This document shows, piece after piece, positions 21,660-32,809 of a stretch of DNA of 64,000 nucleotides (positions are counted from its first letter, which is position 1; each line of letters opens with the position of its first letter). The stretch covers positions 130,156,545-130,220,544 of the forward strand of contig CM069433.1 in assembly GCA_035610365.1 (NCBI GenBank). Reading direction: 5' to 3'. The notes beneath the pieces are model-generated. The model had not been told where the DNA came from, did no database searches, and saw nothing but the letters and a program-made list of their open reading frames with translations. The DNA comes from Aquatica leii. Lineage: Eukaryota; Arthropoda; Insecta; Coleoptera; Lampyridae. The translations under genes and the position numbers were made by a program.

Positions 21660-23312
21660 TTAGGTTGAGATGGTCCAAATGTGAATAAGAAAGTTAAGAT
21701 AATGATAGACTTATCACAATTGGAACATGTTTTTCTGTCTCTGGTTTCATTTTATGAAGAAGAGGTTTATCAGATTAAAACAACATATTAAAACTGGTTA
21801 ACAAATCTAAACTGTATGACATAAACTCTAAGTAAACCTTAGTAAAATAATTGTCCATTGTAGTTAACATATTTTGTGATGATAGAAGGGTCATCAAATA
21901 TCGTTTCTCTCAGATAGGCTTTTAAAGGTTCATATTGTTCGAGAACACGATCAACACATGCTTTCAATGATAACCAACGTGTTACCGCTAGTGAAATAAT
22001 CTTGTGAATTTGTTTGAAAAAATTTTTGAAATTCTTTGAATTTTTGTTGTCTTGTTGAAATCCTATTAAAATGACTGCTCAAATTTTGAAGAAGATCTTC
22101 TACAGATCGGGGTAATTTTAAGCACGCTTTTGATGCAGCTAGATGTGCCAAATGAGATGAACAATTTATACACACAATATTAGGATTAATATTTTTTATA
22201 ATGAATAATGAAAATACCGAATGATACTGTCCTACCATTACATTAGGAGTGTCAGATGCAAAACCCAATAAAGTAGAAAAAGGAATGTTTTTCGATTTAA
22301 GAGTTGCTTTTAAAGAATTGAATATATCATCTGCTCCATTCCCTTCTACTTCGGTGATATCAAAAAATCTATTTAGTATCTTCTTATTTTCTTAATCATA
22401 AAATATAACTGAATAAGCACACGGCTTTTTAACAGATATATCTGTTGTTTCATCTAGTATTAATGAAAAAAAAAAACAATCAGGTTTCTGTAACTTTTTG
22501 TACAAATTGTTTAAAACAGCTGTTGCTTTTGTTCTTGTAATGGACAGATGCCTAGCTATTTGCGAAAGCAGAGGCGACAATGTGTCCATTAAAAGAAATG
22601 GTTGTTCGTGGTCAAAAGGCCACACAACTTTATTTCTGCATTTCTAATATTTGCTTCTAAAGAACTAGTTTTATACATATCGGTGAGCTTCATATTGTTG
22701 CATACTTGTTGTACATTGGTTTTATGTTTTGCACTACAGGTCCGGGGTCGATTCTGTGTCGGTTGTTCCGATGAAACATTTTCTAATTCAGAGTCGGAAG
22801 ATGATGTTTCATTATTGTTAGTCTGAAACGTTTTAATGTTATTTTTAAATTATTTTATTATTTTAAATTTTATTTCGACAGTTATGAAATGCACAAGAAG
22901 TACATAAGTTTGCAGCAATGTATAATCAAACACAGTACAACTTTTTAACCAACTTTTATTATGTATATTTGTTACGTACATAACAAAACAAAAAACATAA
23001 ATTTAAACCACAATAATTTAAAGTAAACATTGATAGAGGTTATTGCCAAAGTTATAACAGTGTTATCGCCGTTGCCGGTGTTATAACTTATAAAGCATCA
23101 ACCAGCTTAGTTGCCATGTTGTCAATGTGAAGTCGCTTTTTTAAGCATTATTCAATAAAACTGTAAGGTTTGAAGTGTAATTTTAATAATGTATTCGGTG
23201 GTTATACTCTGAAATATCCCTAAATATCCGAAAACTATTGAGATCCGAAAATTATCCATAAGCTTAAAAAATGTCCGGAAATCGGATAATTATCCCTCAA
23301 TTGGCAACACTA
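21660..23312 (-). pseudogene. hAT transposase relic 1 (DUF4371/ZNF862-like)
   Basis: On the minus strand a nearly continuous 225-codon frame runs from 22625 to 21951, broken by one TAA (22392-22394). It shows FFFSLILDETTDISVKKPCA (first catalytic Asp), LLGFASDTPNVMVGQYHSV (second Asp) and CSSHLAHLAASKACLKLP, the order seen in hAT transposases of the ZNF862/SCAND3-like group. A frameshift then leads to YEPLKAYLRETIFDDPS. N-terminal pieces with the acidic segment SSDSELENVSSEQP lie at 22740-22830, behind a likely intron acceptor. The C-terminal dimerisation region is not recognisable. Its outer terminus near 23312 reads TAGTGTTGCCAA on the minus strand, a typical hAT end. It lies next to the truncated Harbinger copy. 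Confidence 0.75.
23301..23312 (-). repeat. hAT terminal inverted repeat (5' end of relic 1)
   Basis: TTGGCAACACTA on the plus strand reads TAGTGTTGCCAA outward, close to the common hAT terminus CAGTGTTGCCA. The partner terminus beyond 21660 was not found. Confidence 0.5.
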
Positions 23313-23329
23313 CTTCCTGGACATACTCC

Positions 23330-23660
23330 AGTAGCTTCGGCATATGCAACCATAAAACAAGCAATAAAAAAGAAATTATTTGGGTGCAATCTGAGTGGCC
23401 AACAATACTCAGAAACTCTAAAAAAATATGCCATACGAGGTAATTAAGATGAACCAAGCTATAGTTTTTCCCGACAAAATAAAAAAACTAATTCTGGAAA
23501 AAAATCTAGGTTTTAAGAAAATAAAAAAGTTAGCTTCTTAAAGCAGGCTTCTGCAGTAATTTTGAATTACACGTACACAGTTGTTGCAGAAGACTACGTT
23601 ACCCCTCCAAGACGTACAGCTTCGAAAAACTAAGAATCGTTACAGCAGCCTTCATCACTT
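23330..23660 (+). pseudogene. Unrecognised protein fragment
   Basis: A frame opens with GHTPVASAYATIKQAIKKKL, shifts, and continues with KQASAVILNYTYTVVAEDYV and TPPRRTASKN before stops. Composition and length look like real but decayed coding sequence rather than chance. I do not recognise the family. It starts directly beyond the hAT terminus. Confidence 0.25.
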
Positions 23661-23739
23661 TATAACCAGAAACTGCCAATTTTAAAACCCTAACTCAACG
23701 TCTATAATTTTAAAAATACACAAAAATTAATATTTGGAA

Positions 23740-23976
23740 ATGGCATCAAACGACACGGAATCTGCTGCGTTATTGCAGACAGACAAAGAAGACTTTGAAC
23801 ATAAGGAATACGATGGAGAGGTTTTGAATAACAACGTGAAAAAAGATAAAGGCAAAACATCATTGAATGAAAAAAAACTAACTGCAAAAAAGGAAAAACT
23901 ATCTCAAAAAATCAAAGAAAAAAGTTTTCTAGTAAAGCAACATAAAGACATCCTGTATTTAACTGTTTATTATTAA
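23740..23976 (+). CDS. Short Lys/Glu-rich hypothetical ORF
   Basis: About 79 codons from ATG at 23740, with an acidic N-terminal half and a strongly basic, Lys-rich segment (LTAKKEKLSQKIKEKS) predicted as one charged helix. No family recognised. In AT-rich DNA such frames arise by chance, so it may not be real. Confidence 0.2.
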   Translation: MASNDTESAALLQTDKEDFEHKEYDGEVLNNNVKKDKGKTSLNEKKLTAKKEKLSQKIKEKSFLVKQHKDILYLTVYY

Positions 23977-24202
23977 CAGTGTTTACGCTTTTCCACTTTT
24001 TGTAATAAAAAAAAACATGAAAACGTAACCCACACGATTAACAAGAAAATCAACGATTTCATGAAACCGAAAATTAAAAAAACGCTCAGTTTCTTTGTTG
24101 AATACAAAAAAATATTTGTTTTGAGAGTTAAACCATTTATCCTATTCGATATTACATAGAAATAGTATTGTTAAAAACCTAAAACATAAAAATTAAGTTT
24201 AA

Positions 24203-24511
24203 GGGGGTTCTAAAACGGCCGCTTTCGTACGTTACAAGCCTTTTAGTTTTTTTGTTTAAAGCATAGGAGCTAAAAATTGAAATAACTACAAGGGCTAGTT
24301 GTATAGGGGGTTCTCTAAAATTGGTAAAATTTCTCAAGGGAATGATATTTCATTTCATTTCGTGTCGTGTTTTTGGTCTAACTATAAATTTTTCAATAAT
24401 AATATTTATTTTTATATAAAAACTATGTATTTTTATAAATTAAAGACGCATATCTAAGGGGCATTCTGTAGAGGCTTGCAACGCATCTAAAGCGGCCGTT
24501 TTAGAACCCCC
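24203..24511. mobile_element. TTAA-flanked MITE (piggyBac-like)
   Basis: The 309-bp element begins GGGGGTTCTAAAACGGCCGC and ends with its reverse complement. The first 23 bases of the arms match perfectly and similarity continues to about 38. TTAA stands on both sides (24199-24202 and 24512-24515), the target duplication of piggyBac-type transposition. The interior is AT-rich and noncoding, so it depends on a transposase elsewhere. The perfect termini suggest recent mobility. Confidence 0.88.
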
Positions 24512-24515
24512 TTAA

Positions 24516-26072
24516 AGTTATTGATAGACTTAATATACGTTACACAGAAATTGAGTATATTTTTTATAGATTAATAATTCCATAATCAAAAAATGCTTAC
24601 AGTTTAAATTTTATTAACAAACAAATACAGAAGATATTCTATTTAGAATTTTGTTTTTTACAATAAAGCAATATACAACAAATGTATATAATAATCTTCA
24701 AAAAACCATTCTTAGTAATTGCGGAAAATTAAAAATAATTAAAAATATATCCAACAGTTTATTATTAGATTCTTTATTTCATTTATTTAAAGGTCAAAGT
24801 TTAATATTAAGCCAAAGCCTTATTTATTAATGAAAAGAATTTTTTAAAGCTTACAACAATAATAACATTGAAATTAAAATGCAAATTGCACACCAATGGC
24901 ACACTAAAAATTGATTAGTTAATACATCTTTCAATTTTAAAATATAATTATAACCATAAGTATATTAAAAATGCCATTTTATAATTCGTTCATCTTAAAC
25001 TAAGAATTATTATACAAGCATTCCAAATTCAAATCACATCTGGATGAACCTAGATTTGTTTTAATTCAAATAAGTTTAACATAAAACCTACACTTTTAAA
25101 ATGAAAAATTACCATAATTTATGAGAAAATAAAAAATACCAACAACTGTGAAAAATAGATTATGTTATCACAAATTACGGACTTTTCGAATAAAACCCAC
25201 CAAAAACTTTAAAAATTTTCTTTCTTCTCGTAGATTTTTGTTTTTTAAAAAAGTTTTAATATTCAATTGTCATATGAAGAAACGTTTACTAGCATTTATT
25301 TTGTCAAATTCAGCCAAAAATATCAAAATGCCGTTAACACAACAAAAATATTTAACAAAATAGATTTATTTCTTTAATTTAACTGAACCAAACAAAAAGT
25401 TGTTTAAAAAGACCACCGTTCTAAACTTGACAATATTTTATTTATAATCTTAGGAATAACTTTCTTCAATTCTTCAATGCGTCCTAATATTCCCATCTGT
25501 ACGATATGTGGTTTTTTTTACATTTGATAACAATGTCAACGTCACATTTTAACATAGAGGAAATGTACTTTTTGTACAATGGCTCTCTTGTTAAATAACA
25601 ATTCACCTAAACACATTACCGCCAATAATCTTTTGTTTAGTTGTTTTTAAGCTTTCTTACGTTGAGAATAGTAAGTAAACTGAAGCCCTAACAACAGAAA
25701 TATTTTTGTTTGATTAATTTAAATCAATTTGTAGCAAAAAATATTTGGAAACAAATTTTAATACTCTATAGGTTTGTAATGCCCATTAAAAAAACTAAGA
25801 AGAAATGATAGAAAAGTGAAAAAAATGAATTTATTAATTTATTGAAAAACAATTAAGTAGGGTTTTGTAACTGTTTTTGTGTTGGTGGTGAAATAACACA
25901 TAGATTTAAACAAAATACGTTTAATACCATATATTATGGTTAGCACATGTATTGCTTAAAAAATTTTGAAAAATCAAATGTTCAACCGCTAAGCTACTAA
26001 AAAAAGCGCTTTGCCCACGCGAAACATGTGTACGAAACCACTAGTTTTAGCTAAGTGTGTGTATGCAATCAC
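24516..26072. other. AT-rich stretch without recognisable genes
   Basis: No coding family, terminal repeat or tandem array seen. The longest plus-strand frame (25148-25363) is Lys/Phe-rich and looks like chance. Confidence 0.45.
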
Positions 26073-26540
26073 AATACTATATCGTCTAACGAATAAAGAA
26101 TGATAGCCATTGCCAACAGGTATGAAACTTTGCAGCCGAGTCGAAGGCGAGACTGCAATTCGTACAAGTACGAAAATCACATTCTTAACGAATTATACGC
26201 TATCATTTTTGGACGACTATATACACAGTTATTAATTGAAGTCAAACAGAAATACATGTTTAACAAAAAGAAAAAGTGACTCGAAAATTAATAACTTAAA
26301 TTGAAAATTTTGTGTTGGTAATATCGCAAACGTACTACAGATTTCTCTTATCAGATTTAAGAAATTATATGTCAAAAATTTCTATCGAATCTTATTTTAT
26401 GTCAATTTTATTTATTACATGTTACTGTTGTTTAATTATTGGTTTTTAGCTATCCATTTAGAAAACGGTAAGTACAATTTACGTATTTTAAATACATGCA
26501 ATTTTAATAACCTCAAATTATTTACTACTTTAATTGTTTT
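26073..26540. repeat. Dispersed repeat R1, copy 1, with internal foldback
   Basis: The segment matches 49080-49540 in the same orientation over its whole length. Landmarks are GCCATTGCCAAC, TATGAAA.TTTG, CTGCAATTCGTA, TTAAGAAATTATA, TTTTTAGCTATC and ATTTACTACTTTAAT. Its first ~150 bp form an inverted repeat: TACTATATCGTC at the left end pairs with GACGACTATATA near 26215. That part resembles a MITE. No protein is encoded. Confidence 0.65.
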
Positions 26541-29527
26541 TTGCTTTACGTACTAAGAAAATAAAATGAAAATCTTACTTGAAGAAGTGGTGGTTTCAAC
26601 ACTATTGTTTTCGATATATAAGATAAAGTTAATTACCTCAATGGATCTAATATGCTACAAAATTTTTTATTGCAAATTTGGTTTAAATATATATTGCGAT
26701 AAAAAGAAATTAGTAACAAAACAAATGTATTGCAGCTTAGTAATCTTGTTACTTAAGAATTTGATTCTGTAGTAAGAAGCAAGAATCGATTACAGAAACA
26801 AAGTTAACGGTGATTAAGTGCTTTTGCTTGTAATTACTTCTAAATATGTAATTTTTGCATTAGTTTTGTTAACACATTGACGCACTATTTGTTTATTGTT
26901 TTTTTTTTGAATCTGCAATTTTATTGAGTATAAGCTACGGAACCAACCACGCCGTAGTACGGTATTGATAGTAGTAATCATATTGAGTACCTCTAAATAA
27001 AATGTAACGTATAAATGTTTATGCTAAAAAGTTTTCTTATCCATCACTTGGTATATCGCGTATTTTTACACATCAATGCACAGTTGGCAGCTTTGCATTG
27101 AGTTACTAATTTGTTTCCTTGTCTTAACGACGGGATCTTTCACGTGAGCTGCGTAGAGAATACACGGATTTACGGAACTTACTAAGAATTTAAATATATC
27201 TACACTTTCGCTAAGCATTGTTGGTACCACGCTGACAGTCGCATTTATTTTACCTCGAGTTAGACACCTGTTACACGTACATTGGATGCGTTACTAGTAC
27301 CTGTGGTGCTTATTTCTTATTTAGGATCTTACGTTCGTGTTGGGTTGAATTGCACATGGGAAGATTTCTCGATTAGTTGGTGCTGGCTTCCGATACCTTC
27401 TACAGTCTTAAAAAGAATCATAAGAAGTTATTAATTGGGCTCACAGAGTAGTATGTTATGGCTACAACAGCAATCAGTTTGATGTTTACGAGTAAATCAT
27501 TTCGCTGAATGACGCAGTATTGTACAATTTTTGCATTGCATTTTAATTTCTAAAATTTCCGTATTTTTGATCTGATTTATTTCTTTTTCGTAAAGAGAAA
27601 GAATCAGAAACATCGTAGAACGTAAACAGCAATTCATCATACATTTAACCTAAAGACTAACATCTTATATACTGATTTCTGTTACAATAAAGTATTTTTA
27701 TGTTTGTCGATTTTAGTAGAAGTTTATGTAAAAGTTTATGTTAGAATTCAAACTTTTACGTAAAAAAATTTTAATCAAGATATGGTACTTTATTTAAAGT
27801 CGTGCAATTTGCATTATTGCAACAGCACTGTCATTTTGTAATTTAAATCTGCTTCCGTTTATGTGTAATGAATATTTGTACTTCTACTAAAGATTTTACA
27901 AATCAATTAGCCACACTGTTCAAAACAGTTAAAATCTTCTTTAAAATAAAAGAAAAATTTGTTTAAATTGTTTACATCGAAAAGCGAGCGTACAAATCTA
28001 TCTACGTTGTAGTACACTTTGCAAACAAATTAAAATAAAAATTATATCCTACGTTCTTGAATAAAATATGTACTAGTAACACACAGGATTATTTTGCGCT
28101 TTTCTTTTTTTAAACCTTGTTTGTAAACATCATCGGTAATATTTTCTTTTCTTAAAAGCATTTCTTTTTCTACTTATATTTCTTATAAAAAATCTCTGAA
28201 AATAAATTCCATTACTTATTGTAAATAAATTCCATTACTTATTGTAAATAAATACATTTCTATTGTATTATATTACAGAATCAAAATTTATGAAATTTAT
28301 CCATTAAAACTACGTCTTCATTTGCACGAACCAACTCATTAGTTTATTTAGTATTTATTTCTTTGTTTAAAAGGATATCTTCTAATTGTTTAAATAGTTC
28401 AGGTATATTATTTACCAACTAACAGGAAATACAGTATAAGTCAATTAAGGTCTTTAATCGGCTATTGTTTCTTATTCACCTGCAAGGTAGAAATATAATC
28501 TGACATGTATTCTTTAGTTTCAACTTAACTATTAAAATAATTCGATGAAATCGTTTTAAACAATAGAATATTTATACAACCGGATGTTAGTTTTCAATTA
28601 AGTGAATAATTGTAGCAATTTGCATGATTTAAGGTTGATTTTTATTGGTTTAATGGTAATTTGCATTTTATACCGTGATTTTTTATGTTTTTGTTTAAAT
28701 GTTATCCAATATTGATTTGTGTATTACTTACATACAAGGTAATCTTAAAACATCATTGAGGAGATGTTAAAGGATAATATAATAATACTATAAAACATTT
28801 TTTTATTGTAGGAGAGATCCGGTAGACTTGAGACATCTTTGTTTTTACACAACCGCAACCAAAGGTTTACTATATTTTAAAAGATATAATTACACGTGTG
28901 TTGCGTAAGGTATTTGCTGATCATCCAATCAAACAGAAAATGATTGCAAAATCACATTAACTAACCATGTATTTCCTGGCTCAAGTATCCCAACAGCCGA
29001 GAGACTTGACCATACAGAAAAAATTAATACTTATTATTAATACATCTAGATCGCTATCACTTCATGATTCAAAAACTTATCTCTTGTCCATTTGTTTCTT
29101 CTTTCTTATAAGTTTTTTAGATTTGTACCTATCATATCTTTACTTTTTTTGGAGTCGCTTTAAAAATTGTCTTTCCAACTTTCGTGTCTTTTGTTTTGCT
29201 TTCTCTTTTCTAAATATTGAATAGAACCCGACAGCATCAGGATAACAACACATTGTTTTAAAGTTGATGGCACAAATTTTTCCACATAAAGGGAACGGTT
29301 ACCCACATTTGTAGACGATAGGATTTATAGAGTTATCAATTTGAAGATGCTTAATAAGAAGCTTATTGGTTACCTCGGAACAGAATAAGTCATTACCTGT
29401 AAAACAAATTTCATAATTAAACCGAAAAATCCGTTTGTAATATTTTGCTGGGTAATGCTAATGAGTTACTTTCCTTCACAAAAGAAGTGGTCCAGAAGAA
29501 CTACCTCACTTAAAAAAAAGGGTTAAT
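26541..29527. other. AT-rich stretch, mostly featureless
   Basis: About 3 kb with no recognised gene. It contains a 23-bp tandem duplication at 28201-28246. A weak inverted pair (TTTTAGTAGAAG near 27713, CTTCTACTAAAG near 27880) could be ends of a very small element. An 85-codon frame at 28967 is hydrophobic and unconvincing. Confidence 0.45.
28201..28246. repeat. 23-bp tandem duplication
   Basis: The unit AATAAATTCCATTACTTATT plus GTA occurs twice in direct succession without change. Confidence 0.85.
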
Positions 29528-29736
29528 ATGCGAGAAGTTTTTTTATCTAGTTCAGACTCCGATAGTGATTCAGATAAGCGGCTATCTACTTCAACAATAA
29601 CTAATAATCGCAAGCTACGAGCAAGACCGATACAGTTTTCCAAACAGAGTGTGAATTGGAGGAGTATTCAGTATTTTCTTGGAACATTCGAATCAAGACA
29701 ACCAAAACATGAACAAAGTTGACTACAACGAAAACG

Positions 29737-30484
29737 ATAATGTATGGAATGAACGCGATAATGATAGTAATGTCAATGTTCCCATTCAGTACAAATTTAC
29801 AAAAGATGCAACAACACCTAAGAAGTTCTAAAACTATATATTTGAACAACGATGCCAGAACAATGTTGTAGAGTCATCAGTCGACTCGTTTACAAACTTC
29901 TTTTCAGACTCGCTACTGGATATGATTGTTAACGAATCAAATACGCAGAGAGAAAAGTAAAACGCTAAGATTTAGACAGAGAAGAGTTGAAAGCTTACCT
30001 GGAGGTTTTACTATTGGGTTTTCATAAATTATTCAGCATTTGGCTGTATTAATCAACAGTTGAAAACTTTCATGTTAGCCAAATTAGTCAAAAAATGTCC
30101 CAAAAGAGATTCTTATTGATACTTCGGTTTCTTCACCTAAACGAACATAAAAACATGTCTTCTCAAACTAGTAAAGATTTTAATAAACTTATATAGTACG
30201 TCTTGTAGTCACTCACTTGAAAGTTCAGTCCTATAGCGCCTCTAGGAATCGAACGATAGATGAGAGTATAGTTGATTTTTAAAGCAGAACAACATTAAAA
30301 CAGTATATGCCCATGAAACTTAAGAAGCTTGGTTTTAAAATTTAGATTGTCTGTTGTAAGACCGGATTAAACTGTATGATTATAGAGAAAAATGCGGAAA
30401 AGAATGATTGCTACAAATTAGGTCTAGGATAAAGAACGGTATTGGAATTGTCAAAACCGTTTTATCATTCATTTATTTGGGGCT
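29737..30484 (+). repeat. 748-bp tandem duplication within piggyBac relic, copy 1
   Basis: Starts ATAATGTATGGAATGAACGC. The same start recurs at 30485, a period of 748 bp, and the two copies align throughout with only scattered substitutions and a few short indels. Confidence 0.92.
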
Positions 30485-31238
30485 ATAATGTATGGAATGA
30501 ACGCGATAATGATAGTAATGTCAATGTTTCCATTCAGTACAAATTTGCAAAAGATGCACCAATACCTAAGAAGTTCTAAAACTATATATTTGAACAACGA
30601 TGCCAGAACAATGTTGTGTTAGAGTCATCAGTCGACTCGTTTACAAACTTCTTTTCAGACTCGCTACTGGATATGATTGTTAACGAATCAAATACGCAGA
30701 GAGAAAAGTAAAACGCTAAGATTTAGACAGAGAAGAGTTGAACGCTTATCTGGAGGTTTTACTATTGGGTTTTCATAAATTACCTATCATTTGGCTGTAT
30801 TAATCAACAGTTAAAAACTTTCATTTTAGCCAAATTAGTCAAATAATGTCCCAAAAGAGAATCTTATTGATTCTTCGGTTTCTTCACCTAAACGAAAATA
30901 AAAACATGTCTTCTCAAACTAGTAAAGATTTTGATAAACTTTATAAAGTACGTCTTGTAGTCACTCACTTGAAAGTTCAGTCCTATAGCCCATCTAGGAA
31001 TTTAGCGATAGATGAGATTATAGTTGATTTTTAAAGCAGAACAACATTAAAGCAGTATATGCCCATGAAACTTAAGAAGCTTGGTTTTAAAATTTAGATT
31101 GTCTGTTGTAAGGCCGGATTAAAATGTATGATTATAGAGAAAAAAATGCAGAAAAGAATGATTGCTACAAATTAGGTCTAGGAGAAAGAACGGTATTGGA
31201 ATTGTCAAAACCCTTTCATGATTCATTTATTTGGGGCT
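30485..31238 (+). repeat. 748-bp tandem duplication within piggyBac relic, copy 2
   Basis: Second copy of the duplicated segment. It ends at the same CATTTATTTGGGGCT as copy 1. It differs by a three-base gain near 30616 and an A-run expansion near 31140, and keeps a slightly longer open frame (30846-31034). Confidence 0.92.
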
Positions 31239-31254
31239 AATTTGTTATCCACCA

Positions 31255-31640
31255 GGAAATGCAGAGGCGGTAGAATGAAGAGGATGTAAATTCATGGCTT
31301 CTAGGGGATTCTGGCTATCCACAGCAGCCATAGCTAATGACACCTTTTTTAAATGTTGAACCAGGTTCATCACAAGGCAGATGCAACACGAGGCACTCTT
31401 CTGCTAATTGAGCGACTTTTTGGTGTTTTAAAAAGTAGATTTAGATGCATAAGTGCAGACAACTTGTTACGATATAACCCTCCAAAAGTAGGGAAGGTTG
31501 TAATGGCATGTGCCATGTTACACAATATGTGTATTAATGCTAGGGTAGATGTTAATGTTGTAGAAAATGCATATGGTAATGTACCAAATAATTTACATGG
31601 CCAAATGGTCGATGATCGGGGTAGGGTAGCACGTAATAAT
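31255..31640 (+). pseudogene. PIF/Harbinger (HARBI1-like) transposase C-terminus, element 2
   Basis: Sense begins with EEDVNSWLLGDSGYPQQP (near 31278-31330), the second-Asp block of HARBI1-type transposases. After one stop it runs through LMTPFLNVEPGSS, shifts frame, and continues as LLLIERLFGVLKSRFRC (catalytic Glu in IERLFG). It then has PPKVGKVVMACAMLHNMCIN, the conserved C-terminal block. Everything N-terminal, including the first Asp, is missing and replaced by the duplicated piggyBac segment. A Myb/SANT gene of the same element lies just downstream in the opposite direction. Recognition of the family is firm; the gene is dead. Confidence 0.85.
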
Positions 31641-31751
31641 TTAGTAGAGTTTTATTTTAATAGTAATTACATATTAATACTTTTTTCTTCTAACGAAGCT
31701 CTTTATTTTTGTTATAAAATATATACAAAATCTAAATCATATATACCTATT

Positions 31752-32809
31752 TTATTTATCTACAGATAAGTTTGTATTGTATTTGATGTTGGCCAAAGAT
31801 TCATTAATGCCTTGAAAGTTGATATTCATTTGCTGTAAAATGACTATCAAAGTCTCATTGCTTGCCTGAATATAATTTTCTATTTTTTTTTTGGTTTTTG
31901 ATGAGGGATTTGTGGAAGTGAGGGTAGGTGAAGATTTATTGGAAATAGGATCATTTTGGAGTGTTTGTATTTGGGGCTGGTTATCGGGGATTGCGGTTAG
32001 TGGTGGTGTTTCTAAAATTTGGGATGAGGCGTGATGCACTTGAAGAAGTTTGTTTGGTTGAGGTTGGTTTTTAATGGGGGTGAAGAAACTTTGATAACTT
32101 GGATTTGTGCTTATGGTTAGTGGTGTGTAACATGGGGTATTGAATTGAGAAGAAGTTTGTTGGGGATCACTCAGTCTGGATGTTGAAGGTTTTGCAAAAC
32201 TTTGGTAAATAACTGAATTATGAACTTGGGTTAGGTCGTGTTCGGTATAATGAAAATTATACTCAGGAAAGCTGGCTCCACATCGTTCTTGCATTGGAGA
32301 CTTCCATAACATCGTTTTACAGCTGGCTTCAGATTTGTGGGCCCTAGGAAGGTCAACTTGGCTTGAAATCTGAAACATTTGGATATGGTTAATTTTTTTA
32401 ATTTAAAATATGTATACCTTAGGTCTAAACAATCCTAGCTCTTCGTCGCCATCCCCTTTGTAACACGTGGGTCCCATTATGGCCAAGAGTTTGTAGTTGC
32501 TTTCGTCGAATGCCTCATCAACCAACTCATCTGGCAACGAACCTCCTCCTGTGGTCACTCTAGCTCTATGGTAAAGGGTAGCTTTTGACTTAATTTAAAA
32601 TTTTAAATCCGCCACTACCTTCTTCCACTGCGCTACAGTTTTCATCCCAAAGCCAAGTGAATTAGGTCTAAGGGTTAAATTTTCCCAAGCCGTTTTTGAC
32701 TCATCGCGTCTTCGAGGCTCCACAAACTTGTTCGTAATATAATGGACGGATGTCCTTCACAAAAGTCAGCAATGACTTTTTTGTGTGAAGCATTGAATCT
32801 AGCAGTCAT
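31752..32809 (-). pseudogene. Myb/SANT-like DNA-binding protein of Harbinger element 2 (spliced, lightly damaged)
   Basis: Minus-strand gene starting at ATG 32807-32809 (MTARFNASHKKVIADFCEGHP). It has one frameshift near 32750, then continues with ESKTAWENLTLRPNSLGFGM, KTVAQWKKVVADLKF, one TAA, and ARVTTGGGSLPDELVDEAFD, then LLAIMGPTCYKG. This is the trihelix/Myb-SANT-like domain carried by Harbinger elements as partner of the transposase. A 57-bp intron (GTATAC...TTTCAG, 32362-32418) joins it to a 200-codon second exon that is Ser/Pro/Gln/Thr-rich and ends in a helical segment (NETLIVILQQMNINFQGINE) likely for dimerisation. Only two lesions are visible, far fewer than in the transposase. It is probably nonfunctional but close to intact. 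Confidence 0.75.
32362..32418 (-). other. Intron in Myb/SANT-like gene
   Basis: A 57-bp GT-AG interval with donor GTATAC, an AT-rich body and TTTCAG acceptor. Its removal joins FRPK to ISSQVDLPR in phase. Coordinates are accurate to a few bases. Confidence 0.55.

Larger units (their letters stand above)
29528..31238 (+). pseudogene. piggyBac-type transposase relic 1, internally duplicated
   Basis: An acidic Ser/Asp-rich N-terminus (SSSDSDSDSDK) is followed, through many stops and shifts, by SFTNFFSDSLLDMIVNESNT. Next come an EELKAYL-type block, MSQKRILLILRFLHLNENKN, and HLKVQSYSPSRNLAIDEIIV with the first catalytic Asp in IDE. Then YMPMKLKKLGFKI-like sequence and ENDCYKLGLGERT follow. This order is that of piggyBac transposases. 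The part from 29737 to 30484 is repeated at 30485-31238; both copies share the same stops, so decay came before duplication. The C-terminal half with the second and third Asp and the Cys-rich domain is absent. At 31238 the sequence changes into Harbinger element 2. Confidence 0.75.

Noticed and set aside
27713-27893. Small inverted pair (TTTTAGTAGAAG / CTTCTACTAAAG) as a MITE
   Set aside because: Twelve-base arms in AT-rich sequence without target duplication or a second copy in the window are not sufficient.
28967-29224. 85-codon hydrophobic frame that could be a membrane protein
   Set aside because: Phe/Leu/Tyr-rich frames are expected by chance in T-rich DNA; no motif or context supports it.
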